NCBI RefSeq assembly: GCF_001435775.1
Contig: NZ_AZFK01000028.1
Coordinates: 1 to 64,000, forward strand
Reading direction: 5' to 3'
Source: Limosilactobacillus ingluviei DSM 15946
GTDB lineage: Bacteria > Bacillota > Bacilli > Lactobacillales > Lactobacillaceae
DNA: 64,000 bases
Part shown: positions 1-7,878 of the stretch, piece by piece
How positions within the stretch are numbered: position 1 is the stretch's first letter
Layout: each line of letters begins with the position of its first letter
Position numbers and translations under genes: made by a program
Notes under the pieces: model-generated
The model's database searches: none
What the model was told of the DNA's origin: nothing
Seen by the model: the letters and a program-made list of their open reading frames with translations, nothing else

Positions 1-74
1 TTTCTAACAGCATAAAAGAGTTACTCTTCTATGTTGTTCTACATTTTATATAGCAGAAAGTGTTTTACGCACCG

Positions 75-150
75 TTCTGTCAAGTTACCCCTGAATAAAA
101 TTCGGGGGCTTGTAGACTTCACCCATCAGCTCATCGCTAAATGAGTTACT
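75..150 (-). mobile_element. possible IS200/IS605-type end hairpin remnant
   Basis: Read on the minus strand, this stretch has AAGCCCCCGAAT, an A/T-rich loop, ATTCAGGGG and then TAACTTGACA. It is preceded by a second small hairpin around AACTCATTTAGCGATGAG. A C-rich/G-rich hairpin followed by a short TTGAC-like end resembles the right end (and omega-RNA 3' end) of IS200/IS605 elements. No tnpA or tnpB reading frame is present beside it, so at most a scar remains. The resemblance is judged by eye and the element boundaries are unknown. Confidence 0.3.
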
Positions 151-151
151 A

Positions 152-319
152 GCTACAATTTACCTAGATAGGGCCAGCGTAACAACATCTCAGATAATAA
201 ATTATCTTCTGGTCGGAGCACTGCTCGGCTGGCTGGTCTTAGGTGAAACGTTGCAGGCGGGTTTCTTTTGCGGGACCGGCTTGTTGGCGGTGGGAATTTG
301 GTACCAGTTGCGGGCGTAG
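152..319 (+). pseudogene. 3' remnant of an EamA/DMT-family permease
   Basis: The frame ending at the TAG at 317-319 reads ...DRASVTTSQIINYLLVGALL, then GWLVLGETLQAGFFCGTGLL, then AVGIWYQLRA. This is the usual last part of an EamA/DMT transporter: two hydrophobic helices joined by the GWLxLGE signature. No start codon or upstream helices exist; the frame runs back into the transposon-end-like sequence. About 55 codons of a protein that normally has about 300 residues remain, so it is a truncated, non-functional remnant. The exact left edge cannot be set from the sequence. Confidence 0.6.
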
Positions 320-334
320 AACTTTACCATGCGC

Positions 335-525
335 CCAAAATATGTTAAATTAAACGTTGCGATGAGCTGAGAGGTTTGGTTGTCACCCAAATGGCAACCC
401 CGCATTCGCGGTAAAACTCTCGTGGGGCCCATAACCTGCCGGATTGCAGGGGGCTCGGGGTGAAACGTAGTGGACGACGTTTCACCCCTGCGATCAAAAA
501 TTGATCAAGACACTGCACCCAAACC
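335..525 (+). other. structured non-coding stretch upstream of a terminator
   Basis: No convincing gene lies here. Several hairpins follow one another: GGTTG/CAACC around 378-402, CCGC-ATTC-GCGG around 400-411, CCTGC/GCAGG around 436-450, a perfect 12-bp stem GGGGTGAAACGT (457-468) with ACGTTTCACCCC (477-488), and GATCAA-AAA-TTGATC (492-506). They end at an intrinsic terminator. This could be the leader of a lost gene or a small RNA. I could not match it to a known RNA family. Confidence 0.35.
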
Positions 526-553
526 AGCACCAGCTGGGGCGGGTGCTTTTTTA
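526..553 (+). terminator. intrinsic terminator
   Basis: The stem AGCACC (526-531) pairs with GGTGCT (542-547) and is followed by a T-run. It closes the structured stretch upstream and separates it from the two-component operon. Confidence 0.7.
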
Positions 554-602
554 GTTTTGTTTAAAGCTCCGGGCTAAGGACCGTTTTCCCCCGAATTGCG
601 GG

Positions 603-608
603 TATAAT
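603..608 (+). promoter_or_regulatory. -10 element for the two-component operon
   Basis: TATAAT lies about 35 bases before the response regulator start. No good -35 hexamer is visible at 17 bp, so the promoter may depend on an activator, perhaps the response regulator itself. Confidence 0.45.
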
Positions 609-642
609 AAAAATATGAACTTTCGTAAAGGGGTGGCCAAAA

Positions 643-1332
643 ATGAAGATTTTAGTGGTCGATGATGACAAAGAAATTGTGCAACTTTTGGAAATCTACG
701 TTAAAAATGAAGGCTACGAACCCGTGGCAGCCTACAATGGCAAAGAAGCTTTGACCAAGCTTAATACGACGCCCGACATTGGCTTGGTGATCTTGGACTT
801 GATGATGCCGGAGATGGACGGGATGGAAGTAATCAAGCAATTACGCAAGGACTCAGCCATTCCGGTGTTGATCTTATCAGCTAAGACCGCGGACATGGAT
901 AAGATTCAAGGCCTGATTTCCGGGGCCGATGACTACGTGACCAAGCCGTTTAATCCGCTCGAAGTAATGGCGCGGGTCAAGTCGTTGTTGCGGCGGAGCG
1001 AAGGAACGGTCACCAACGACCAGCCGGACGTGTTAAACGTCGGGCCACTGCAAATCAACAAGGATTCCCACGAAGTCAAGACTTTAAAGGGGGACTTGAT
1101 CCAACTGACGGCTCTAGAATTTGGCATCTTGTATTTGCTGGCCAGTCATCCCAACCGCGTTTTTTCGGCGGATGATATTTTCGAACGGGTCTGGCAACAA
1201 GAAAGCGTCGTGTCAGCCAAGACGGTGATGGTTCACGTGAGCCATCTGCGGGATAAGATCGAAGCGGCAACCGGGGGCGAAAAGGTGATTGAAACCGTTT
1301 GGGGCGTTGGCTATAAGGTTGCGGCGCACTAG
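643..1332 (+). CDS. OmpR-family response regulator
   Basis: This 229-residue two-domain regulator receives phosphate from the kinase encoded next door and binds DNA. The receiver domain (1-115) has the acidic pocket D7-D8-D9, the phosphoacceptor D52 in LVILDLMMPEMDG, S79 and K101 in the TKPF motif. A winged-helix Trans_reg_C domain (about 130-226) ends in the usual VWGVGYKV strand. The start has an AAAGGGG ribosome site. The stop is 20 bp from the kinase start, so the two form an operon. The type is VanR/YycF-like; the regulon is not evident, although azlCD follows 125 bp after the kinase. Confidence 0.92.
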   Translation: MKILVVDDDKEIVQLLEIYVKNEGYEPVAAYNGKEALTKLNTTPDIGLVILDLMMPEMDGMEVIKQLRKDSAIPVLILSAKTADMDKIQGLISGADDYVTKPFNPLEVMARVKSLLRRSEGTVTNDQPDVLNVGPLQINKDSHEVKTLKGDLIQLTALEFGILYLLASHPNRVFSADDIFERVWQQESVVSAKTVMVHVSHLRDKIEAATGGEKVIETVWGVGYKVAAH

Positions 1333-1352
1333 CCTAGGCAGAAAGGAAGACC

Positions 1353-2498
1353 ATGTTGAAACTAACGGGGCGCGAAAAAAGCGCGCTTTTTTTTGAAGGC
1401 GTCGTGACGGTGGCCCTCCTGATCTTGATTAACGTGGCGGTAATTGGGATCATTCAGGGGGTCATTCAGTCAAATCCGGGGCTGGCCAGTGGGATTTTTA
1501 TCATTAAGCAGTCACTGTGGTTTGGGCCTTACCATACCCAAATTTGGTCCTATCAGCGGATCGTGATCGGCCTGTTGATGCTGTTAGACGGTTGGGTTGT
1601 CTGGTGGCGACTCAAGCGGCGCTATCACCAATACCAAATGGATCACATCATTGCCGAGTTGCACTACATTGCCCAAGGCCACTTGGATCACCGGATTCCT
1701 TTTCGCTTGAAGGGGAGTGAGCAACACGTAATCACCAGTGTCAATGCCCTGGTCGACAGTGCCGTCCAGTCGATGAATGATGAACGCCAGATTGAAAAAT
1801 CCAAGGATGAATTGATTACCAACGTCAGTCACGACTTACGCACGCCGTTGACCTCCATTATCGGCTACTTGCGGTTGATTGAAGATAAGCAGTACCATTC
1901 TGAAGAAGACATCGTTAAATATTCCCATATTGCCTACGAGAAGGCCAAACAAATGAAAACCCTGGTGGATGACCTGTTTGAATACACTAAGGTGCAACAA
2001 CACGGGGCGCCGGTGAATATGATGACCGTGGATCTTTCCCAGTTGTTGGAGCAAGTCAGTGCCAGCTTTGAGTTGGAAGGACAAAAGCGGGGGATTGAGG
2101 TTAGCTCGGCAACGCAGCCGACCCCGCTCTTGGTGGATGCGGATCCCGAAAAGTTGGGCCGGGTTTTTAGCAATCTGGTCGCCAATGCCCTAAAGTACGG
2201 CAATGGTGCCAGTTATATCAAAATTGATGCCCGTCAGGTCGGTGCGTCAGTAGTGATCGAAGTTGCCAATGATGGGACCCAGATTCCGGCCGCGTCCTTG
2301 GGGCATTTATTTGAGCGGTTTTACCGGGTCGAATCCTCGCGTTCCAAAGATACTGGCGGGACCGGCCTGGGCTTGGCGATCGTCAAAAGTATCGTGGACT
2401 TGCACCACGGGGAAGTCGAAGTGACGTCCACACCGCAGGTGACGACCTTTACGGTCATTTTGCCGTTGCACCAAACGGCCGTTGCTGCGCAAGTGTGA
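1353..2498 (+). CDS. two-transmembrane sensor histidine kinase, VanS-like layout
   Basis: This 381-residue membrane kinase partners the upstream response regulator. Membrane segments at about 13-37 and 67-87 enclose a short outer loop. A HAMP-like linker follows, then the HisKA box with H160 in NVSHDLRTPLTS. The ATPase domain shows the N box (NLVANALKYG), a G1-like box (EVANDGT), the F box (LFERFYR) and the G2 box (GGTGLGLAIV). All catalytic parts are present. The small outer loop suggests sensing at or within the membrane, as in VanS or intramembrane-sensing kinases. The signal is unknown. Confidence 0.92.
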   Translation: MLKLTGREKSALFFEGVVTVALLILINVAVIGIIQGVIQSNPGLASGIFIIKQSLWFGPYHTQIWSYQRIVIGLLMLLDGWVVWWRLKRRYHQYQMDHIIAELHYIAQGHLDHRIPFRLKGSEQHVITSVNALVDSAVQSMNDERQIEKSKDELITNVSHDLRTPLTSIIGYLRLIEDKQYHSEEDIVKYSHIAYEKAKQMKTLVDDLFEYTKVQQHGAPVNMMTVDLSQLLEQVSASFELEGQKRGIEVSSATQPTPLLVDADPEKLGRVFSNLVANALKYGNGASYIKIDARQVGASVVIEVANDGTQIPAASLGHLFERFYRVESSRSKDTGGTGLGLAIVKSIVDLHHGEVEVTSTPQVTTFTVILPLHQTAVAAQV

Positions 2499-2566
2499 GC
2501 AAAGTTCGCCGCGAATTGTGTTTGAAGATATTCACCGAAAATTAAATATGTTACCATAGAAGGTGA

Positions 2567-2585
2567 GCGGTAAAAAGGTTACCGC
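2567..2585. repeat. 7-bp inverted repeat in the azlC leader
   Basis: GCGGTAA and TTACCGC flank a 5-base loop about 40 bp before azlC, with a further GTTACC upstream. There is no T-run, so an operator is more likely than a terminator. Confidence 0.3.
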
Positions 2586-2623
2586 AATCTGACGACTTCA
2601 ACATAATTTGGAGGAATATCTTC

Positions 2624-3484
2624 TTGCAACAGAAAGCACATCAATTCAATCCAGGGAACCAGCGGTGGCTGGAGGTCTTGGGGATCTCGATGCCCCTGTG
2701 TTTGAGTTACCTGCCAATCGGGGTCGCGTGTGGGATTTTGCTGCACGCGGCGGGGATGAACTTTGTCCTTACCTTTTTAATCTCGATTATGGTGTTCTCT
2801 GGTGGGGCCCAATTTATCCTGGCCTCGTTGTTGGTAATTGACGCCCCAATCAGTACGATTTTTATGACCCTGTTCTTCCTAGAATTGCGGTATGCCTTGC
2901 TGGGGTCCAGCCTTTCCAAGTACTTCCGGTCCTCAAGCCAGAAGTTTGTCCTCTTGTTTTCAGCGTCAATGAACGATGAAAACTACGCGGTTAACTATCT
3001 GAAGTTTGCGACCGATAAGAAGTGGACTCCCCAAGATGCGTTAATGGTGGAGCACTATTCGCTGATTTCTTGGGCGAGTGGGAACCTGATTGGGGGCTTA
3101 ATCGGCAGTACGGTCACGATTGATTTAGAAATCGTTGATTTTGCGTTAACGGCCTTATTCATTTACATGATCGTGATGCAGATGCGGAGTCACTTGAGTT
3201 TGATTATTTGCTTGACCTCAACGGCCCTCTCCTTGTTCTTCTTAACGTTAACCAAGAGCACCCTGGGGATCATTATTGCCACTTTGATTGCCTCTTTGAT
3301 TGGGTTTGCCATTGAAGATTGGGTCCGCAAGCACAGCAAGGATCCGAAGAACGCGTGGGTCTTAAAGCGGCTCTTTAGGCCGGCGATGACCCGGCATACC
3401 GTCGAGGATCGGCAAATGTTGAGTGAAAAAAAGGCCCAACAGGCCGCCCAAGTAGAAGCAGCAAATGATAGTGGAGAAGAGTAA
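2624..3484 (+). CDS. azlC: AzlC-family branched-chain amino acid exporter, large subunit
   Basis: This 286-residue membrane protein has the AzlC signature region (LPIGVACGILLHAAGM and ISIMVFSGGAQFI) in the first 70 residues and several later hydrophobic helices. AzlC and AzlD form a two-part exporter for branched-chain amino acids and analogues. The start is TTG, supported by GGAGG 8 bp upstream; no ATG fits. The last 40 residues are a charged tail, longer than in many relatives. Its stop overlaps the azlD start by one base (TAATG), which couples translation. Confidence 0.9.
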   Translation: MQQKAHQFNPGNQRWLEVLGISMPLCLSYLPIGVACGILLHAAGMNFVLTFLISIMVFSGGAQFILASLLVIDAPISTIFMTLFFLELRYALLGSSLSKYFRSSSQKFVLLFSASMNDENYAVNYLKFATDKKWTPQDALMVEHYSLISWASGNLIGGLIGSTVTIDLEIVDFALTALFIYMIVMQMRSHLSLIICLTSTALSLFFLTLTKSTLGIIIATLIASLIGFAIEDWVRKHSKDPKNAWVLKRLFRPAMTRHTVEDRQMLSEKKAQQAAQVEAANDSGEE

Positions 3485-3897
3485 TGGATACGTTTGTGAC
3501 TAATTTAGCGGTGGCGTCGCTTGTCCCCAGCCATCATAATACGGTCTACCATTTGATTGTGATTGTGGTGGCCGCGGTGGCCGCCTTTTTACCCCGGTAT
3601 TTCCCCATGCGGTTCTTTACGAACCGGAAGATTCCGGAGTGGTTTAATGAATGGATGAAGTACGTGCCCGTCAGCCTGTTTACGGCGCTGGTGGTCAAGG
3701 CCCTCTTTTTGGACGGTAAGTACCAGTACTTCTTTGATCAGGTCAATGCCCTGGGGACGAATGTAACGGTCTTTGGCCATGCCAGCTATTTGATTGCGGC
3801 GGTCTTAGTGGCAATTGTGGCCTACTTTACCCGCTCGATGCTGTCATCGGTGGTGGTCGGCTTGGTGACCGTCTGGTTGTTAACCTTTGTGCTTTAA
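3484..3897 (+). CDS. azlD: AzlD-family small subunit of a branched-chain amino acid exporter
   Basis: This 137-residue protein has four hydrophobic segments and the AzlD-type motif LPRYFPMRFF with IPEWFNEWMKYVPVSLFTAL. It is translationally coupled to azlC through a one-base overlap and is the expected partner in the exporter complex. The N-terminus is about 25 residues longer than in compact homologues. A strong hairpin follows the stop. Confidence 0.9.
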   Translation: MDTFVTNLAVASLVPSHHNTVYHLIVIVVAAVAAFLPRYFPMRFFTNRKIPEWFNEWMKYVPVSLFTALVVKALFLDGKYQYFFDQVNALGTNVTVFGHASYLIAAVLVAIVAYFTRSMLSSVVVGLVTVWLLTFVL

Positions 3898-3917
3898 AAA
3901 TTAATGAATGAACCAGC

Positions 3918-3961
3918 AAAAGCGGCTGACGAGCGTGGTGAAGGCTCGTCAGCCGCTTTTT
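3918..3961. terminator. bidirectional terminator between azlD and the amidase gene
   Basis: A 16-bp stem (AAAGCGGCTGACGAGC with its complement) has a 9-base loop. There is a T-run on the plus side and an A-run that acts as a T-run on the minus side. It serves two convergent genes. Confidence 0.85.
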
Positions 3962-3980
3962 AAAGTCCAGTAAGGAAAGC

Positions 3981-6272
3981 TTAGGGGCGAAGTTGCCGGC
4001 GCAGCCAGCAGTGACTAAGGACTGCGAAGAGACCAAGGCTCCCCAGGGCCCAGGCCAGGTGACTGATCCGGTTCCCGGTTTGTGGCAAGCGGACTGCGCT
4101 TGCCGGGGTCAGGGTGCGGCTTGGCTGCTGCCCAGTGGTAAGGGCAGCCGGTTTGCGGGCAAGGGTTTCCCCTTGCGTTTCGGTTTGGCTTCCAGTCACA
4201 TTTGGCTTAGTGGCAATTCGCTCAGGCTGCTGGGCTGCGGTGGCCAACTGATCCGTGAGAGTTGGGGTCGGTTGTTCGCTAACTGCAATGGCCGGCTCGT
4301 GATCAGCTGGTTGGCTTGCTTGACCGGTTGACACCAGGTCATTGCTTGACTTTGGTCCCGTGGTGGCCGGTTGATCCACTGGGGTGGCAATTTGCGGTTC
4401 GTCAGGGGTGGTTCCAGGCTGTTCTGCGGCCGGTTGGCTAGGTTCGGTTTGTGTTTGCGCCTGCTTTGTGTCGGTTACGGTTTGGTCAGCAGGGGTGGCT
4501 GGTGGTTGAGGCTCCTCGCTGGTTGTGGGTTGATCAGCGTCACTGCTTACCTGTTGGTCCAGCAACTTGAATTGGTGGTGGTCTTCAAAGAGCTTTCCGA
4601 CCGCCAGCAAGGTCTGGTCGCTGCCCTTGGCGCCTTGCAGTTGAATCCCGAGGGGTAAGTTGGCCGCAGAAAGGTAGGTTGGCAGACTGAGGGCCGGTTC
4701 CCCGGCCAAGTTAGTCAACTGGGTAAACGGGGTCTTGGTTAACCCGTGGAGCCAAGCATCGTAGATTAATTGCATCTGTTGATCAAACGGCAGGTCACCG
4801 CTGGCCTTTAATTTTTCCACGTCAGCCGGCAGAAAGGCCGGATCTGCGTTTAAAGGTGCTACGACGGCGGTAGTAGGAGTTAAGTAGAGCGGATATTCTT
4901 GGTGAAACGCATCCATCGCTTGCTTGACTAAGGCCAATTCACCTTTAAAGGCAGCCCCAACGGTCTGAGGGGCTTTTTTGCTGGCTTCGTACAGGGCGTA
5001 GGTCATCGGACTGATGACGTGATTGGTAACATCATCAGCCGTTAGATTGCGGTGCAAGAAGTGATTGGCCAGGTAGTTGGCGGTGGAACCATTGGACAAG
5101 GCGCCTAAGAAGTAGGCTTGCATCAGCTGCACGCCATCAACCGGAGCCGGGTGTTCTTCGACCTGGAAACCCTGCTGGCGCAAAAAGGCCACCGCCTGTA
5201 AGACGGCTGCTTTAGCGTCCGGGCTGACTGGCGTCCCGACCGGTGAAGTGGTGGAATAAGCAATCTTTAATTGGGTTAAATCTTGCGGGACTGGCTGTAA
5301 CATGTCCCGGTGGGCAGGATTCATTAAGCCAGTGAGAAGGGCTTGAGTGTCAGCAATACTGCGGGTTTCGGCAAAGTTAACCACTGATGGGGTGGTCGAA
5401 TCCCCAAGAATCAGGCCCTGCGTTGGTTTGAGGCCGATAACCCCGGACCATGAAGCGGGGATGCGCAAGGAACCGCCGGCATCGTTCCCGGTGGCTAAAC
5501 TGACCCACCCCGCCGCGACGGCGGCTGCCGAACCCCCAGAGGAACCGCCCGGATTCCGGGTGGCGTCCCAAGGGTTGCCGGCATTCCCGTTTAAGTTAGA
5601 CTGGGTTACGTTAATCAAGCCCAGTTCTGGGAAGTTGGTTTCGCCGAGGATGATGAAGCCCATTTTTTGTAATTGTTGGACGAAGTTTTTGGTGTAGGTG
5701 TACTTATTATCGGCTTCAAAGGTTAACCCGTTGGTCCCCGGGTAGCCCTTCATCGCTTGGCCCAAGCCCTTGATCAGAATTGGGACCCCAGCGAAGGGGG
5801 CGTTGGGGTCAACTGCTTTCACCTGGGCGGCCGCCCCAGTCGGATCCGTATAGATGACGTCGTTGAGGGCGGGATTTTCCGTCTTAATTTGCTGGAAGGC
5901 TTGCTCAACTAGTTCCTGAGCGCTCACCTGACCGGTTTTGATCATGGCGGCCATTTCCGTGGCGGATTTGCCCTGGGTCAGGGCCTTGAGTTCAGCGGGC
6001 GTGTGCGTTGGAGCTTGCGGTGCCGGGCTTGGGTCCTTTGGTGGGGGTGTTTGATCAGTTGGCGAAGTTGACGTTGGGGTCGGTGTTTCACTTGAATCAT
6101 TGAGAGCGGTGCTTGCCGTTGCGGCCGGGGCCGACGTTGTTTCCGTTACCGCTGGGGCGGTGGCATTCGCCGTGGCAGCGTGGGCGGCCAGCGGAAAACC
6201 GCTGAGGGCGCTGGCCACCAGGAGGGCGGCTAAGGCTTCTGCGGATAATTTACGAATTCGGTGATTGTGCAT
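3981..6272 (-). CDS. secreted, LPXTG-anchored amidase-signature hydrolase
   Basis: This protein of about 763 residues starts with a signal peptide (basic HNHRIRK, a hydrophobic core, then AAHA as cleavage site). The amidase-signature domain (about 85-560) has the catalytic Lys in PILIKG, the cis-Ser region NPGGSSGGSAAAVAAG and the nucleophile region GNDAGGSLRIP. A 170-residue Thr/Pro/Gln/Glu-rich wall-spanning stretch leads to LPQTG, a hydrophobic helix and the basic tail RRQLRP. It should hydrolyse amide bonds at the cell surface; the substrate is unknown. The ATG at 6272 has GGGAG 7 bp upstream, so I prefer it to the in-frame ATG at 6296. Confidence 0.88.
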   Translation of the reverse strand: MHNHRIRKLSAEALAALLVASALSGFPLAAHAATANATAPAVTETTSAPAATASTALNDSSETPTPTSTSPTDQTPPPKDPSPAPQAPTHTPAELKALTQGKSATEMAAMIKTGQVSAQELVEQAFQQIKTENPALNDVIYTDPTGAAAQVKAVDPNAPFAGVPILIKGLGQAMKGYPGTNGLTFEADNKYTYTKNFVQQLQKMGFIILGETNFPELGLINVTQSNLNGNAGNPWDATRNPGGSSGGSAAAVAAGWVSLATGNDAGGSLRIPASWSGVIGLKPTQGLILGDSTTPSVVNFAETRSIADTQALLTGLMNPAHRDMLQPVPQDLTQLKIAYSTTSPVGTPVSPDAKAAVLQAVAFLRQQGFQVEEHPAPVDGVQLMQAYFLGALSNGSTANYLANHFLHRNLTADDVTNHVISPMTYALYEASKKAPQTVGAAFKGELALVKQAMDAFHQEYPLYLTPTTAVVAPLNADPAFLPADVEKLKASGDLPFDQQMQLIYDAWLHGLTKTPFTQLTNLAGEPALSLPTYLSAANLPLGIQLQGAKGSDQTLLAVGKLFEDHHQFKLLDQQVSSDADQPTTSEEPQPPATPADQTVTDTKQAQTQTEPSQPAAEQPGTTPDEPQIATPVDQPATTGPKSSNDLVSTGQASQPADHEPAIAVSEQPTPTLTDQLATAAQQPERIATKPNVTGSQTETQGETLARKPAALTTGQQPSRTLTPASAVRLPQTGNRISHLAWALGSLGLFAVLSHCWLRRQLRP

Positions 6273-6306
6273 AATAAGTCTCCCATAAATAGTCATTTTT
6301 AGCTTA

Positions 6307-6334
6307 ATTATACTATTTTAGAAAGCGTTTTCAA
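6307..6334 (-). promoter_or_regulatory. sigma-A promoter of the amidase gene
   Basis: On the minus strand, TTGAAA (6329-6334) and TATAAT (6307-6312) are separated by 16 bp. This is close to the consensus. Confidence 0.75.
6319..6334 (-). promoter_or_regulatory. cre (CcpA) site overlapping the amidase -35 box
   Basis: The minus-strand sequence TTGAAAACGCTTTCTA fits the cre consensus WTGNAANCGNWWNCW at every position and covers the -35 hexamer. Catabolite repression of the amidase is the expected outcome. Confidence 0.7.
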
Positions 6335-6417
6335 TCACCTGATCAGGATTTTTTGCCGGTGGAATGGTGCAGGAACTCACGAGCAGAGGCGTTAATTGCC
6401 AGCCGGGGGATAAAGAA

Positions 6418-6463
6418 AGCCCCGGTCCTTGCGCAGTTTTGCACGTGCGTGAGAACCGGGGGG
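6418..6463 (-). terminator. terminator after the DUF956 gene
   Basis: A long GC-rich stem (CCCCGGT with ACCGGGG and further pairing inward) is followed on the minus strand by CTTTCTTTAT. It ends the man operon. Confidence 0.65.
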
Positions 6464-6467
6464 AAAA

Positions 6468-6851
6468 TTATTTGTTTTGGCGCCGGTGCCAGAGGGTCTT
6501 GAGGTTCCGGGTCAAGTTCTGGGTAAAGGTTAGGGCGCGGACGACGTGGTTCGGATCGATATGGTTGGTCATCGCCTTTAGGACCCGCTTGGGTTCGCGG
6601 GCGGCAAAGATAAAGCTGCCGTTGCGTTTGGTTTGGATCTTGAAGCGGGGGATCCATTTGCCGCCAAACAGAAGTGAAGCCACCACCAAGTCAATTTCAT
6701 CCCACGGAATTTGGACGAAGTTTTGGACGTTGCGGTCTTCGTAAAATTCGAACCCCTCGTCGCCAATCATGATCTGACCGTAGGCGCTAAAAGTGGTAAA
6801 GTAAGTCCCCTTGGCGATTAATTCGGCTTTTTTGTTCAATGATTCAACCAT
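6468..6851 (-). CDS. DUF956 family protein of a mannose-PTS operon
   Basis: This 127-residue protein belongs to the DUF956 family that routinely follows manXYZ in lactobacilli. Visible features are the N-terminal VESLNKKAELIAKGTYF, a PH-like beta-rich middle (GQIMIGDEGFEFYEDRNVQNFVQIPWDEI) and a basic C-terminus. There is no signal peptide or membrane helix, so it is cytoplasmic. Its role with the PTS is not established. A hairpin between manZ and this gene may lower its expression relative to the PTS. Confidence 0.85.
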   Translation of the reverse strand: MVESLNKKAELIAKGTYFTTFSAYGQIMIGDEGFEFYEDRNVQNFVQIPWDEIDLVVASLLFGGKWIPRFKIQTKRNGSFIFAAREPKRVLKAMTNHIDPNHVVRALTFTQNLTRNLKTLWHRRQNK

Positions 6852-6884
6852 AAAATCTTCCTCTCTGACTGAAATATGTATAAA

Positions 6885-6913
6885 CGCCAGTCCTTCCCAA
6901 TGAAGTACTGGCG
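6885..6913 (-). terminator. partial terminator or attenuator between manZ and the DUF956 gene
   Basis: CGCCAGT with inner CTTC/GAAG pairing forms a stem of about 12 bp. The T-run behind it on the minus strand is weak (GTTTAT), which suggests attenuation or a processing site. Confidence 0.45.
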
Positions 6914-6935
6914 CATTAATGATTAAGGAATCAGC

Positions 6936-7859
6936 TTAGCCGAGCAAGCCGATGACCCGACCGATAATCCCGACCACAAAGAGGCCTAAGATGATTACGA
7001 TTGGGGAAACCTTCTTCTTCAACAGCCACATGCACAACAGCGTCAGCAGCAAGGCCGCTAAGCCTGGAATCAGGGAGTCAAGGTTGTCTTGCAAGGTCGT
7101 GACCTTGTATTCCGTTAAGGACATCCCTTTGCCCATGTTCCATTGTTCCAGGACGGTCTTGATGGCAGTAGGGTTGTTAGGCAGCTTGTCCCAGTCGATG
7201 TAAGCCCCAGAAGATTGCTTGATCCGGGAAACTTCGGGGGTGAACTTGATGGTAACCCACCGTTCGATTAAGGTCCCTAAGACAAACATCCCCATCATTG
7301 CGGCCCCCCGGGTGACCTTTTGCAGCAAGCCCCCGGATACGTCGTCGGTAATCTTGGTCCCAGTTCGGTAACCAAATTCTTGGGTGTACCACATAAAGGC
7401 AATCCGTAAGATGTTCCACAAAACGAAGAACAGGATTGGACCAAGGATGTTCCCAGAGATGGCCAAAGAAGCCCCTAACCCAGCGATAATTGGCCGCGCC
7501 GTAAACCAGAAGACGGGGTCACCAACCCCAGCCAATGGGCCCATCATCCCAACTTTAACCCCGGACATCGTGGCGGCGTCAATCGGCGTCCCGTTGGCAT
7601 TGTCTTCTTCCAAGGCCAAGCTGACCCCCAGAATTGGCGAGGCAATGTAAGGGTGGGTGTTAAAGAATTCCAGGTGGCGCTTTAAAGCCGCTGCCCGGTC
7701 TTCTTTCGTCTTGTACAATTTCTTGATGGCGGGAATCAAAGCGAAGGCGTAGCCCCCGTTTTGCATCCGTTCGTAGTTCCAAGAACCTTGGAGGAACGTT
7801 GAACGCCAGCAGACACTCCAACGGTCCCGCTTTGTTAACGTAATTTTCTTTTCAGCCAT
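6936..7859 (-). CDS. manZ: PTS mannose-family IID component
   Basis: This 307-residue membrane subunit forms the sugar channel together with IIC. It shows the IID family signatures WNYERMQNGGYAFALIPAIKKLY and GPLAGVGDPVFWFTARPI, and C-terminal hydrophobic helices. It lies 20 bp behind manY in the same operon with a GGAGG-type ribosome site. The length is normal. Likely substrates are glucose, mannose or glucosamine, as usual for this family. Confidence 0.93.
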   Translation of the reverse strand: MAEKKITLTKRDRWSVCWRSTFLQGSWNYERMQNGGYAFALIPAIKKLYKTKEDRAAALKRHLEFFNTHPYIASPILGVSLALEEDNANGTPIDAATMSGVKVGMMGPLAGVGDPVFWFTARPIIAGLGASLAISGNILGPILFFVLWNILRIAFMWYTQEFGYRTGTKITDDVSGGLLQKVTRGAAMMGMFVLGTLIERWVTIKFTPEVSRIKQSSGAYIDWDKLPNNPTAIKTVLEQWNMGKGMSLTEYKVTTLQDNLDSLIPGLAALLLTLLCMWLLKKKVSPIVIILGLFVVGIIGRVIGLLG

Positions 7860-7878
7860 TAGTCTTTGCCTCCAAATT

